A stretch of 64,000 nucleotides of DNA from Gemmatimonadota bacterium (lineage in GTDB: Bacteria > Gemmatimonadota > Gemmatimonadetes > Gemmatimonadales > Gemmatimonadaceae): contig JADJRJ010000031.1 in assembly GCA_016712265.1 (NCBI GenBank), positions 1 to 64,000 of the forward strand. Reading direction: 5' to 3'. Shown one piece after another: positions 38,434-47,546 of this stretch; position 1 is the first letter of the stretch, and each line of letters opens with the position of its first letter. Under the pieces are notes generated by a model. That model was not told where the DNA came from. It saw only the letters and a program-made list of their open reading frames with translations, and did not search any database. A program made the position numbers and the translations under genes.

Positions 38434-39860
38434 TATTCCTGAGCGAAGCGTCGCGTGAGATCGACCGCCAAATCCAGTTGCTCGACCTACCGTCAGAACT
38501 GTCCAAAGAGGCGGTTGCCGAATACGGCCGGATTGCACGGTGGCTCGGAGCGGTGGACTCACCGTTGGCCGAGTACAAGCTCGATTTGTACCCCCAAGGC
38601 TCGTTCCGGCTTGGGACGCCCATCCGGCCGATCACGCATGAGGACGAATTCGACATCGACCTCGTCTGCCAGCTGAAGATTGAGAAGGAGAGGACGACGC
38701 AGGCCGACCTCAAGGAGTTGGTCGGCGCGCGCCTCAGTGAGGATCCTAATGCTTGGGGCAAGCTCAAGGAGCGCCGCCGCTGCTGGACGATCTTCTACGA
38801 GAAGAAATTCCATCTTGATGTCTTGCCGACCATCCCCGACGCGGAGCACCGGGACACTGGCATCCTGGTTACGGACACCGACTTGGTCCGCTGGCAGTTC
38901 AGCAACCCTCTGGGTTACTCGCGCTGGTTCTACGAGCGCATGCACACCTTCGTGCGTGAGGAGCGTGCTGCTCTCGCCAAATCGCTCGAGGTGGACATCG
39001 AGGATGTCCCCGAATGGGGCGTTCGCACGCCTCTGCAGCGCGCGGTTCAGGTACTGAAGCGGCATCGCGACGTCCACTTCAGCGGCGACCTCGAGCGCCG
39101 ACCCGCCTCCATCATTCTCACGACCCTTGCCGGTCGGGCATATGGCGGCGAGCCTGACCTTTCGCGCGCACTCGTGCAGATCATCGAAGGGATGGGCGAT
39201 CACATCGATGATCGCGACGGCCAGTGGTGGATCCCTAACCCCGCACACGTTAAGGAGAACTTCGCAGACAAGTGGAATGAGAAGCCGGCGCTGCGTGACG
39301 CCTTCCTTCGCTGGAGGGACAAGGTGTACGAGGACATGGAAGCACTAGCCAGTACCTCGTCGCATCGGGACGCTGCGCTGCTTCTTGAGAAGAGCCTTCA
39401 CGGCCGCCGCGCGCTCGCAACGACGTCTGTCGCGAGCGCGCACCTACCCGGTGGCATCCCCGAGGTAGACTCACTCGTGCACCGCCAGACACCGCCATGG
39501 CCCATTATGGAGCGGTATGAGTGCAGCGTCTCGGCGCGGTCGTCCCTGCCTTCCGGCGGCGGGCGATGGCGCTACCTGGCTGTTCCCCGCGCCCCGAAGA
39601 ATACGACGTTAGAGTTTCAAGCGCGCACGAACGCGCCGCTGCCGTATGAGATCTTCTGGCAGATCACCAACACTGGCGCGGAGGCCCGTGAAGCAGGCCA
39701 GATGCGAGGGGGATTCGACCGCGGTAGTGCGCCTCGCGGCGAGTCGCGAACGGAGACGACGCGGTACAACGGGACTCACCTCGTGCAGGCGTTCGTCGTG
39801 AAGGACGGCGATCTCGTAGCCCGGTCGCGCGAGGTGCGCGTGCGGATCGAGAAGCGCTAG
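38430..39860 (+). CDS. CBASS cyclic nucleotide synthase (CD-NTase) with C-terminal AGS-C-like sensor domain
   Basis: 476 aa from GTG 38430. The nucleotidyltransferase core has GSFR (residues 57-60), the metal Asp pair in EFDIDL (75, 77) and a third Asp in HLDVLP (130). The C-terminal ~120 residues (LPYEIFWQITNTGAEARE, then MRGGF, TTRYNGTHLVQAFVVKDG) match the AGS-C domain that sits at the end of some CD-NTases. It makes the second messenger that turns on CapV. No Cap2/Cap3 or HORMA genes are present, so this is a minimal two-gene (type I-like) system. Confidence 0.9.
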   Translation: MIFLSEASREIDRQIQLLDLPSELSKEAVAEYGRIARWLGAVDSPLAEYKLDLYPQGSFRLGTPIRPITHEDEFDIDLVCQLKIEKERTTQADLKELVGARLSEDPNAWGKLKERRRCWTIFYEKKFHLDVLPTIPDAEHRDTGILVTDTDLVRWQFSNPLGYSRWFYERMHTFVREERAALAKSLEVDIEDVPEWGVRTPLQRAVQVLKRHRDVHFSGDLERRPASIILTTLAGRAYGGEPDLSRALVQIIEGMGDHIDDRDGQWWIPNPAHVKENFADKWNEKPALRDAFLRWRDKVYEDMEALASTSSHRDAALLLEKSLHGRRALATTSVASAHLPGGIPEVDSLVHRQTPPWPIMERYECSVSARSSLPSGGGRWRYLAVPRAPKNTTLEFQARTNAPLPYEIFWQITNTGAEAREAGQMRGGFDRGSAPRGESRTETTRYNGTHLVQAFVVKDGDLVARSREVRVRIEKR

Positions 39861-40140
39861 GCGTCGTCCGGCTCTTCGCGTCCTACTGCCGGCGGATGTT
39901 GCCAACCTAATCGTATGTGTGACGCCGCCCCGCGGCAGTGGGCCACTTCCCTACTCGATCACCTCTGTGAGCCGTGCTTACGGCGTGTAACCTACACTCC
40001 GACGAGGTGAAGCATCAATACCGCGCCGTGCCAGACGCAGTGGCGCCAGTCTGCGCTAACGAGCGCGGCAGCTGAGAGAGGAGTGGTGGCCTACGGCCGC
40101 ATTATGAGGTGCCTTTGCAGCTGAGCTTCAACGTTTAGAC

Positions 40141-41097
40141 TCAAGGCACGCGGCCGCAGTACGCGCTGCCCCTGCACCGCTCCGGGACGTACGTCTCGCT
40201 CTCCACGAACCACACCCCGTTGAGCTGGCGCCACTTCGCGAAGTAGGACCCCCCGACACTCACCTTCCCGTCCGGCTCCGTCCAGGAGCCCGTCCACGTC
40301 CCCCGCTCGCTCGCCATCCGCCAGGGCGCGAACACCGCGACCTCGCTCGGCGTCCGGCGGTACACCACGTCCGGGAGCGCGCGAAACCTGTCGACCATGG
40401 ACGCGACGTAGGCGTCTCGGTCGTGGGAATGCACCGACGTCGACGTCACCACCGAGATGCCCGGGGCAAGGATCTGGGCAAACCCCGCACTGTCGTGTCG
40501 CGCAATCGCGGCGTTCGATGACTCCCGCCGCCGCCGGATCTCCCTGGCGTCCGGTCCACCAGTGGTGTCGTCGGCGGGCGACCACAACGGCCCCGGGGTG
40601 ACGTGCAGCGGCACGCGCCGCTGGGCACCCGGCGGGGCCTGGAACGAGGTATGGCGGTGGACCACCACCCACCGCCCATCGCGACGCTCGAGGACCAACG
40701 ACTGCCTGCCTTCGTCCACGGTCGTGTCGCCGGAGGCCTCGATCACCTCCAGCCGGAAGTTCGCGGCGAGCCAGCCGAGGTTGCCGCGGGCGCCGACGTC
40801 GAGCACGTCGAAGAGCGACCGGACACGGCCCCGGGAGGCGCTGGCGAACATGTTTCTATAGAGGGTGTCCACCCGCGGCCAGCCGAGCAGCTGCCGGCGC
40901 TCGAAAAAGAAGACCCCGGTCGCGTCGTGGGCGTAGAAACGGTCGATAAAGGTGGGATCACGCCGCTCCCACGCGGCGTTGAATTGTTCAAAGAGGGCCC
41001 GAATCTCTGCGGTAGACCGCCGGTTCGCTTCATCCTGGGCGGCCAGGGACGGTGCGGCGAACAGGGCGAGGGCGAGGGCCAGCTTCCGGGGGGTCAT
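40141..41097 (-). CDS. Secreted protein with two SnoaL/NTF2-like domains
   Basis: 318 aa from ATG 41097, with a signal peptide (LALALALFAAPSLAAQ). The first cone-shaped domain (RALFEQFNAAWERRDPTFID) lies at about residues 25-160, and a second (IARHDSAGFAQIL) at about 190-310. No catalytic residues can be assigned. The region 40934-41040 is nearly identical to 42073-42188, a partial copy of its N-terminus. Confidence 0.75.
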   Translation of the reverse strand: MTPRKLALALALFAAPSLAAQDEANRRSTAEIRALFEQFNAAWERRDPTFIDRFYAHDATGVFFFERRQLLGWPRVDTLYRNMFASASRGRVRSLFDVLDVGARGNLGWLAANFRLEVIEASGDTTVDEGRQSLVLERRDGRWVVVHRHTSFQAPPGAQRRVPLHVTPGPLWSPADDTTGGPDAREIRRRRESSNAAIARHDSAGFAQILAPGISVVTSTSVHSHDRDAYVASMVDRFRALPDVVYRRTPSEVAVFAPWRMASERGTWTGSWTEPDGKVSVGGSYFAKWRQLNGVWFVESETYVPERCRGSAYCGRVP

Positions 41098-41358
41098 GAC
41101 TTGGGGGCGCGAGGTCGTCCCCAAGATACGAGGGGGCGGACCTCCTGCCCGGTATTCCGCTCCTCCAGTCCCTCGACGTGTCTACCGGAAGGATCCACGG
41201 CGGGGAGAGCAGAGTGGGTCAAGGGGATACATGCTATACTCATGCGTGGTCGACTCCTTAGCAGTGTATGGTGGCGGCGCCGAAGGCGCCCGGGCGCTAG
41301 CGAGGTGAGCGCTACATGGAGGGCGGCTCTGTGCCCTGTTAGGGCGCCTCGCCGCGCC

Positions 41359-41940
41359 TTGACGAGTAGCTTGGCTGCGATGTTGCTCTTGCTCGCTCCT
41401 CGCGTAGGGCTCAGCGCACAGGAGTGGGGCGATGACCGACGCTGGAGCCAGCAGAGCCCGTGCCAAGGATCGCGCGCGCGGTTCATCGTCAAGCGTGCGA
41501 TTCAAGGTTTGGCAATCGGCGCTGCTTCGGTTGTGGCTTGGACGGTGTTCTCCAGTGAAGCACCGTCAGGTTCCGAATCTGCTGCAGTGCTCGTCGTCGG
41601 GGCCGCCGGAGGCGCTCTCATCGGGGGTTTAGAGGCGAGCTCGCCCTACTTCTGCGCGCGGCGGCGCTCTCAGGGTCCTCACGGGAAGTACGAGGTCGCA
41701 CAAGGCCCCTGCGACCTGCCTCGTACCGTCGCCGTCTGCGCGTCGAGGCGACCCTCTGTCTTTGCCTTAGCCGGAATGGAGTGGGAGGGATCTGGCGTGC
41801 CGGGTGGCACGGAGTGCGCCTCTGTGCCCATGGGTCCTGCGCCGGCGGGAATCCGTTCCCCTCGTGATCGGCCGGACTCGCTGCTGTCACCGCGGGAGCC
41901 TGGTCCAGCGCATGTCCACTGCGCGGCTCGGCGACAATAG
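41359..41940 (+). CDS. Putative secreted glycine-zipper protein
   Basis: About 193 aa; the start is TTG 41359 or ATG 41380. A signal peptide (LAAMLLLLAPRVGLSAQ) is followed by AIQGLAIGAASVVAW and a glycine-rich segment (VVGAAGGALIGGLEAS). The C-terminal ~90 residues are low complexity. It sits between the SnoaL gene and its truncated copy on the opposite strand. Overlapping frames compete, so the call is tentative. Confidence 0.4.
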   Translation: MTSSLAAMLLLLAPRVGLSAQEWGDDRRWSQQSPCQGSRARFIVKRAIQGLAIGAASVVAWTVFSSEAPSGSESAAVLVVGAAGGALIGGLEASSPYFCARRRSQGPHGKYEVAQGPCDLPRTVAVCASRRPSVFALAGMEWEGSGVPGGTECASVPMGPAPAGIRSPRDRPDSLLSPREPGPAHVHCAARRQ

Positions 41941-42067
41941 GATAGGTCGTTCCGTCGCTCTGCGAAATGCAGCCGACCGCAGGGACTCCGACCCTACAGA
42001 TCAGTGCCGCGCCTCTGCAGGACCGCCCATGCTGGACCCGACAGGCAGTGGACGGGTCGACGGCGAA

Positions 42068-42251
42068 TCGCGTCGTGGGCGTAGAAACGGTCGATAAAGG
42101 TGGGATCACGCCGCTCCCACGCGGCGTTGAATTGTTCAAAGAGGGCACGAATCTCTGCGGCAGACCGCCGGTCCGCCTCGTCCTGGGCTAATGCCGGCCG
42201 GGCCGCGGCGACGGCAAGGGCGAGCAACAGGGCAGGGGTCCGCAGTGTCAT
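42068..42251 (-). pseudogene. Truncated copy of the SnoaL-like gene
   Basis: ATG 42251 gives a different signal peptide (LLLALAVAAARPALAQ), then QDEADRRSAAEIRALFEQF and on to FIDRFYAHDA, matching residues 20-60 of the intact gene, after which similarity stops. The upstream DNA (CGAGGTCGTCCCCAAGATACG) is also shared with the intact gene. Product of partial duplication. Confidence 0.8.
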
Positions 42252-42350
42252 GATCCGGGGGGCGAGGTCGTCCCCAAGATACGGGTATCACCTGGTCGTG
42301 GGGGCGGCCGACACGGCGCCTTCACCCCCACAGCCGTCTACGTTTCGTCC

Positions 42351-43829
42351 ATGCGCGCGCTGGTCATCGTCTGGTACCTGGGGCCCCTCGTCGTCTCGTT
42401 CATCCGGGACTGGCGGCGCTGGATCTGGTGGGGCAGTGGGGTCGAACGGACGGCGGCCTTTCACGAGGCGCGGGCCCGCCGGGTGGTAGCCGTGCTGGCC
42501 CGGCTCGGCCCGTCGTTCGTGAAGATGGCGCAGGTCTTTTCGTCCCGGTCGGACCTGATCCCCGAGCCGTATGTCGGCGCCCTGTCGACCCTGACGGACC
42601 AGGTCCCACCGGTCCCGGTGGCGGCGATCCGGCGCGAGATCATCCAGTCGTATGGGCGGAGCGCGGACGAGCTGTTTGACCGGTTTGATGACGTGCCGCT
42701 GGCGGCCGCATCGTTAGGCCAGGTGCATCGCGCGACACATCGCGGGCGCGAGGTCGTCATCAAGGTGTTGCGGCCGGGAGTGGAAGAACTCGTCCGGCAG
42801 GACCTGGCGGTCTTTGGCCCGCTGGTCCGCTGGTTCGAGCGGCGGTTCCCCAACCCGCACGTGCACAACGCGCGCATCGTGATCGAGGAGTTTGCGGTGC
42901 GCGTGTGGGAAGAGATGGACTTCGTGCTCGAAGCGGCGAACGCGACCGAGATCCGCACGAACTTCCGCGGCAACCCTCGAATCATTGTACCCGAGGTCGT
43001 CGACGAGCTGACCAGGCGCCGCACCCTCGTCCTCGAGTATGTCGAAGGGCGCCGCGTCGATCGGATCGATGCGCGGCCGGGCGAGGCCCGGCAGGATCCG
43101 CGAGGGGTGGTGAGCGGGGTGATGGAGCTGTACCTGAAGATGATGCTCGTCGACGGCTTCTTTCACGCGGACCCGCACCCGGGGAACGTGCTGGTCGCGC
43201 CGGACGGACGCATCGTCATCCTCGACTTCGGCATGGTCATCCGCGTGCCCAAGCAGATGCGGGCCGACCTGGTCACGACGATCTTCGCGGCGATTCGCCG
43301 AGATACCGACGGGATCCTGAACGGCTTTCGGTCCCTGGGCCTGCTCGAGGCCTCGACGACCAACGAGCAACTGCGGGGACTCGCCGACCGCTTGATGTCG
43401 ATCGCGTACGATCCGTCCACGATGGCGGAGCGCGTCCAGATGCTGGCCCAGGAGGTCATCGCCAGCCTGTACGACTGGCCGGTGCGCCTCACGAGCGAGA
43501 TGGTCTACTTCGCACGCACCGCCGCCCTCATCGAAGGGCTCGGCGTACGCTACGATCCGCACTTCAACCCGATCACCTTCGCCACGCCGATCGCCGTGCG
43601 GATGCGGGGCGACATCATGCGCTCGCTCGACCTCGCGGACGGGAAGTCGCCGATCGACTATCCGACGATTGTCGGCGCCGTGCTGGGGCGGACCGCGCGT
43701 CGACTCGTGGACTGGTGGAACGGGCTGGGCGAGACGAACGGCAACGGGATTGGAGCGCACTCAGCCAATGGGAACGGCGTCGCCCTCCTCCCAGCCGCAA
43801 AACGGGACGAATCCGGCACGGCCACTTGA
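42351..43829 (+). CDS. AarF/UbiB-family atypical kinase
   Basis: 492 aa from ATG 42351. The ABC1/UbiB signature KMAQVFSSR (KxGQ variant) lies near residue 62, an Ala-rich nucleotide loop LAAASLGQVHRA near 122, the Lys in EVVIKVLRPG near 143, HADPHPGNVL near 275 and the metal Asp in VILDFG near 295. UbiB proteins support quinone biosynthesis. The family's usual C-terminal membrane helices are not obvious here. The end overlaps the next gene's proposed start by ~60 bases. Confidence 0.85.
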   Translation: MRALVIVWYLGPLVVSFIRDWRRWIWWGSGVERTAAFHEARARRVVAVLARLGPSFVKMAQVFSSRSDLIPEPYVGALSTLTDQVPPVPVAAIRREIIQSYGRSADELFDRFDDVPLAAASLGQVHRATHRGREVVIKVLRPGVEELVRQDLAVFGPLVRWFERRFPNPHVHNARIVIEEFAVRVWEEMDFVLEAANATEIRTNFRGNPRIIVPEVVDELTRRRTLVLEYVEGRRVDRIDARPGEARQDPRGVVSGVMELYLKMMLVDGFFHADPHPGNVLVAPDGRIVILDFGMVIRVPKQMRADLVTTIFAAIRRDTDGILNGFRSLGLLEASTTNEQLRGLADRLMSIAYDPSTMAERVQMLAQEVIASLYDWPVRLTSEMVYFARTAALIEGLGVRYDPHFNPITFATPIAVRMRGDIMRSLDLADGKSPIDYPTIVGAVLGRTARRLVDWWNGLGETNGNGIGAHSANGNGVALLPAAKRDESGTAT

Positions 43830-44448
43830 CCTGACCGGGGAAGGAGCGAGTTTCGGCCGTCAGCCGTCTCCAGCCCCCCATTTCGTGACTTCTCGACGTT
43901 CCTTCGTCGGCCACATCGCCGGGATCGGATCCGCCGTCGCCCTCGCGGACTGGGCCCTCGTCGATGACGCCCTCGCGCACGCTGCCGCGGCCGTCGCGGC
44001 GCAGCCCCGCCCGGCCTTCAAGGTCTTGAGTGCCGCCGAGGGGCGGGATCTGGAGGCGATCACGTCGCGCATTGTGCCGACGACCGATACCCCCGGTGCC
44101 CGCGAGGCGGGGGTCGTCTTCTTCATCGACCAGGCGCTCACGACCTTCCAGAAGGACGCGCTCGGCGACCTGCGCAAGGCGCTCACGGAGCTCAACCAGC
44201 GCGCCGGACGGGTGCGTCGTGGGGCGTCGTTCGCCGCGCTCACCGAGGCCCAACAGGACGCCATCCTCGTGGCCTATGATGGACAAGACGGATTCGGGCT
44301 GCTGCGGTTCCTCACCTTCATGGGGATGTTCGGCGAGCCGTCGTTTGGCGGCAATCGCAACGAGGTCGGGTGGAAGCTCCTCGACTTCCGGGCGCATGGC
44401 CCGCACAAGCCGCCGTTTGGCTACTACGACGCGCAGGTGACGAAATGA
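43768..44448 (+). CDS. Gluconate 2-dehydrogenase subunit 3-like protein (Tat signal)
   Basis: About 226 aa from ATG 43768; GTG 43885 would start right at TSRRSFVGHIAG, the twin-arginine signal. The body (ISRIVPTTDTPGAREAGVVF, then FGEPSFGGNRNEVGWKLLDF) is the gluconate_2-dh3 domain, the small partner of GMC dehydrogenases. Its stop overlaps the GMC gene's ATG (ATGA). Tat export would carry the folded complex with its cofactor across the membrane. Confidence 0.85.
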   Translation: MGTASPSSQPQNGTNPARPLDLTGEGASFGRQPSPAPHFVTSRRSFVGHIAGIGSAVALADWALVDDALAHAAAAVAAQPRPAFKVLSAAEGRDLEAITSRIVPTTDTPGAREAGVVFFIDQALTTFQKDALGDLRKALTELNQRAGRVRRGASFAALTEAQQDAILVAYDGQDGFGLLRFLTFMGMFGEPSFGGNRNEVGWKLLDFRAHGPHKPPFGYYDAQVTK

Positions 44449-46094
44449 GCGATCAACCGCGCGCGGTGCAGTACCGCACGACTGATGTTGTCGATTTCGT
44501 GATTGTCGGGTCCGGGGCGGCCGGCGGTGTTCTCGCGAAGGAGTTGTCCACGCGCGGGCATTCGGTTGTGGTCCTGGAGCAGGGGCCGCGCCTGGGCGAG
44601 AAGGAGTTCGGACACGGCGAGATCAAGTACTGGATGAACGGTGAGCTGCACAGCAAGTCGCCGTATACGTGGCGACAGAAGCCGACCGAGGAGGCGAAGA
44701 CGGGGCAGGGCTTCCTGCTGTATGCGACCCTGGTGGGCGGCAGCTCGGTGCACATGACCGCGAACTTCTGGCGCTTTCGGCCGGTCGACTTCAAGGAGCG
44801 GTCGCTGCTCGGTGCAATCAGCGGCACCGGCTTCGCCGATTGGCCGATCACCTACGACGAGCTGGAGCCCTACTATACGAAGGTGGATTGGGAGGTCGGG
44901 GTGTCCGGCGTTCCCGAGCCTGGGTCGCCGCGCCGTTCACGGCCGTACCCGATGCCGCCGGTTCCGGTGAAGTCGGCCGGGGTGCTCCTCGAGCGTGCCG
45001 CGAAGAAGCTGGGGTACAAGCCGTTCCCCGCGCCGATGGCGATCCTGTCGCGTGAGCACAATGGTCGGCTCCCGTGCCAGCACTGCGGCTTCTGCATGGG
45101 GCATGGGTGCGAGTATGGGGCCAAGAGTTCGTCGCTGGCGTCGATGATTCCCGTGGCCGAGCGTACGGGTCGGTGCGAGATTCGCGCCAATTGTGCGGTG
45201 CGAGATGTGGAGCTTGATGCGAAGGGTCGCGCCACCGGCGTGGTCTACTTCGACAAGGACAAGAAGGAGCAGCGGCAGCGCGCGAAGGCGGTGATCCTCG
45301 CCTGCAACGGTGCGGAAACGCCGCGCCTGCTGCTCACCGCCACGAGCAAGCTCTTTCCCAACGGGTTGGCCAACTCCTCCGGGCTCGTCGGCAAGTACCT
45401 GATGTTCAACGGTGGTGCGACGCTGCGTGGGGAGTACGAACATCCGCTCAACGAGTACAAGTCGGTGGAGGTGACGCGCCTCCTGCTCGACTGGTACGAC
45501 AGCGACCCGAAGCGTGGGTTCTATGGTGGCGGCGGGATCGACTCCCGCTTTGATGCTGCGTTGCCGGTGCAGTTTGCGCTCAATACCCCGCAGGGAATGC
45601 GTGGCTGGGGGGCTGACTACAAGAAGTGGCTGGCACACGCCTTCACCCGCAACATGGAGTTGTTCTCGCACACGACGTCGTTGCCGGTCGAGACGAACTC
45701 CATCACCCTCGACCCGAAGCTCAAGGACGCCTTCGGCCGTCCGGCGATCCGCGTGACCTACGCCGATCACGCCGACGACATCAAGATCATGCGTTACCTG
45801 TGGGACCGGTCGAAGGAGCTGCACGACGCGGCCGGCGCCAAGCGGACATGGGGGAACCCGCCCGGGGTGCAATCCGGCACGGCGCACTTGTTAGGCACGG
45901 CGCGCATGGGGAACGACCCGAAGGCCAGCGTGGTCGACAAGTTCCACCGCACGCACGACGTGAAGAACCTCTTCATCTGCGACGGGTCGAGCCTGGTGAC
46001 CTCCGGTCGCGGGCAGCCGACGATGACGATCATGGCGCTGGCCTTCCGTGCGGGGGAGAAGATCTCGGAGTTCGCGAAGCGCGGCGAGGTGTAG
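44445..46094 (+). CDS. GMC-family oxidoreductase (FAD-dependent large subunit)
   Basis: 549 aa from ATG 44445. FAD-binding FVIVGSGAAGGVLAKEL lies at about residues 18-34 and VGGSSVHM near 100. QHCGFCMGHGCEYGAKSS near 210 resembles the cysteine-containing stretch of gluconate/sorbitol-type GMC enzymes. The C-terminal GMC domain has GTARMGNDP and ends VTSGRGQPTMTIMALAFRAG with the active-site region. Substrate probably a sugar or alcohol; not determinable. Without its own signal it would be exported by hitch-hiking on the Tat partner. A TTA-GGC pair occurs at 45890. Confidence 0.9.
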   Translation: MSDQPRAVQYRTTDVVDFVIVGSGAAGGVLAKELSTRGHSVVVLEQGPRLGEKEFGHGEIKYWMNGELHSKSPYTWRQKPTEEAKTGQGFLLYATLVGGSSVHMTANFWRFRPVDFKERSLLGAISGTGFADWPITYDELEPYYTKVDWEVGVSGVPEPGSPRRSRPYPMPPVPVKSAGVLLERAAKKLGYKPFPAPMAILSREHNGRLPCQHCGFCMGHGCEYGAKSSSLASMIPVAERTGRCEIRANCAVRDVELDAKGRATGVVYFDKDKKEQRQRAKAVILACNGAETPRLLLTATSKLFPNGLANSSGLVGKYLMFNGGATLRGEYEHPLNEYKSVEVTRLLLDWYDSDPKRGFYGGGGIDSRFDAALPVQFALNTPQGMRGWGADYKKWLAHAFTRNMELFSHTTSLPVETNSITLDPKLKDAFGRPAIRVTYADHADDIKIMRYLWDRSKELHDAAGAKRTWGNPPGVQSGTAHLLGTARMGNDPKASVVDKFHRTHDVKNLFICDGSSLVTSGRGQPTMTIMALAFRAGEKISEFAKRGEV

Positions 46095-46604
46095 ATGCGG
46101 CGCGAGTTCACGCAGCACGGCGCCCGGAACCGCGGGCTCGTTGTGGGGCTGTCGGTGGTGCTGGTCCTCGAGGCCGCCGTGATTCACGTCATGGTGCGCG
46201 AGGCCCCGTGGTTTGTGCACGGGTTCCTGGCGCTCACGAACGTGTTGGTGCTGTCGTTCCTGCTGCGGCACGACCGGGCCATCGAGCGCCGTCCGATTGT
46301 GGTCGGCGATGGCGCGATCCTCGTGCAGCATGGTCTGCTGTTGTCGGCCACGGTTCCGCTCGCGTCCGTTGCGGAGGTCGCGTCGGCCGGCTGGCGCGAC
46401 GTGCCCGGGGATTTGACGCGAGGGTACGTGAAGGCCAGCGGCTTCGACGATCCCAACGTCCTGGTCACGCTGCGCGACGCCGTGCGCGTGCGACTCGGCT
46501 TCGGGATGCACCGCACGGCACGCGTCATCGGATTGCGCGTGGACGATCCGGCCGGCTTCGTGGCCAGCGTCAAAGCCGCATTGGTCCCGGCCATACGCGC
46601 CTGA
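46095..46604 (+). CDS. Membrane protein with PH-like cytoplasmic domain
   Basis: 169 aa from ATG 46095, directly after the GMC stop. Two helices (LVVGLSVVLVLEAAVIHVMV; FLALTNVLVLSFLL) lie within residues 13-58, then a ~105 aa soluble beta domain (IVVGDGAILVQHGLLLSATV). Last gene of the AarF-GMC operon. No known motif. Confidence 0.6.
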   Translation: MRREFTQHGARNRGLVVGLSVVLVLEAAVIHVMVREAPWFVHGFLALTNVLVLSFLLRHDRAIERRPIVVGDGAILVQHGLLLSATVPLASVAEVASAGWRDVPGDLTRGYVKASGFDDPNVLVTLRDAVRVRLGFGMHRTARVIGLRVDDPAGFVASVKAALVPAIRA

Positions 46605-46701
46605 CGTTCGCTGCAGGCAGCGTCGCGGTATCACGGTACGGTGGTGTGAGGCTCCTCTACGGGGTGACCGGAGAGGCTGCGGCAGGGGTGCGTGATCGTT
46701 A

Positions 46702-46831
46702 CGCCTAACGACCCTGGCCTGAATGCGAGCCATCTGAAATGCGAACCAGCCAGCCCATCCCGGATCCTACCGCGACCCGGCGCCGGCCGGCGAGCCCCCA
46801 CGGGTTCGCCGCGTGCAGCCACTTGTTGGGA
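46702..46831. repeat. attC-like repeat, long form
   Basis: GCCTAACGACCC at 46702 and GTGCAGCCACTTGTTGGGA at 46815-46831 match the two ends of the (complemented) 98 bp site at 20233-20330. The inner ATGCGAGCCATCTGAA also matches. A TA module begins 20-30 bases later. Confidence 0.55.
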
Positions 46832-46859
46832 GGCCCCCCCGCGCGTCACAATGCATGAC

Positions 46860-47081
46860 ATGAAGACCGCCGCACTCACTATCCGCCTCGATCGGGACCT
46901 CGCGCGTCAGCTCGCCCGGGCGGCCAAGTGCACGGGACGCTCGCGCAGTGACCTCGTGCGCGACGCCGTCCGGCGGCAGCTCGCGCTCGCGCAGTTCCAG
47001 GAGCTCCGGCGACAGGTGCTCCCGCTCGCTGAGGCCGCTGGGTATCTCACCGACGAGGATGTCTTCCGCGACCTTTCGTGA
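46860..47081 (+). CDS. Ribbon-helix-helix antitoxin (CopG-like)
   Basis: 73 aa from ATG 46860 (ATG 46851 also in frame). MKTAALTIRLDRDLARQLAR then TGRSRSDLVRDAVRRQL is a ribbon-helix-helix DNA-binding domain. The C-terminal tail (LTDEDVFRDLS) would contact the toxin. Its TGA overlaps the GTG of the PIN gene. Confidence 0.85.
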   Translation: MKTAALTIRLDRDLARQLARAAKCTGRSRSDLVRDAVRRQLALAQFQELRRQVLPLAEAAGYLTDEDVFRDLS

Positions 47082-47497
47082 GGGTCGCGCTCGACACCAA
47101 CGTCGTCTTCGCCGCGTTCGCGACCCGCGGCCTCTGCGCCGATCTCTTGCAGGTCGTGCTCGCCGAGCATCAGTTGGTCCTCGGGGAGACCGTGCTCACG
47201 GAAGTCCAACGCACGCTCACCAAAAAGCTGCGCCTGCCCGCCCACCGCGCGGAGGAGATTGTCAGCCTTCTGCGTGAGCAGGCGGTCGAGGTCGTCGGCG
47301 ACGCACCGCCCTGTCCCATTCAGGTCCGGGATCCGGCCGACCAGTATGTGCTCGCCGAAGCGATTGCGTGAAACGCCGAAGTGCTCGTCACCGGAGGTGG
47401 TGACCTCCTGGCTGTCGCTGCCCGGGCCCCGCTGTCCATTGTGGCGCCTCGGGCCTTCTGGGAACTGCTCACCAAGCGTCCGCGCAACGACGAGTAG
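47078..47497 (+). pseudogene. PIN-domain toxin with in-frame TGA
   Basis: GTG 47078 gives VRVALDTNVVFAAFATRGLC, then ETVLTEVQRTLTKKL and DPADQYVLAEAIA, and the frame stops at TGA 47369-47371. Reading on in the same frame gives NAEVLVTGGGDLLAVAARAP and ends at TAG 47497 with a normal PIN C-terminus (~139 aa in all). A single Gly-to-stop change (GGA to TGA) explains it. The product as read lacks the last catalytic Asp. Confidence 0.75.
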
Positions 47498-47546
47498 CGA
47501 GCTGGCGGAACGCGGCGCATCCCGAAGAGTTGATGGAGGATGAGCG

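Noticed and set aside
40603..41358. Plus-strand frame antisense to the SnoaL gene
   Set aside because: Pure shadow of the minus-strand gene; only the part after 41359 has a signal-peptide-like start.
47369..47371. UGA in the PIN toxin as selenocysteine
   Set aside because: No adjacent stem-loop or Sec machinery seen, and PIN domains do not use Cys/Sec here; a nonsense mutation is simpler.
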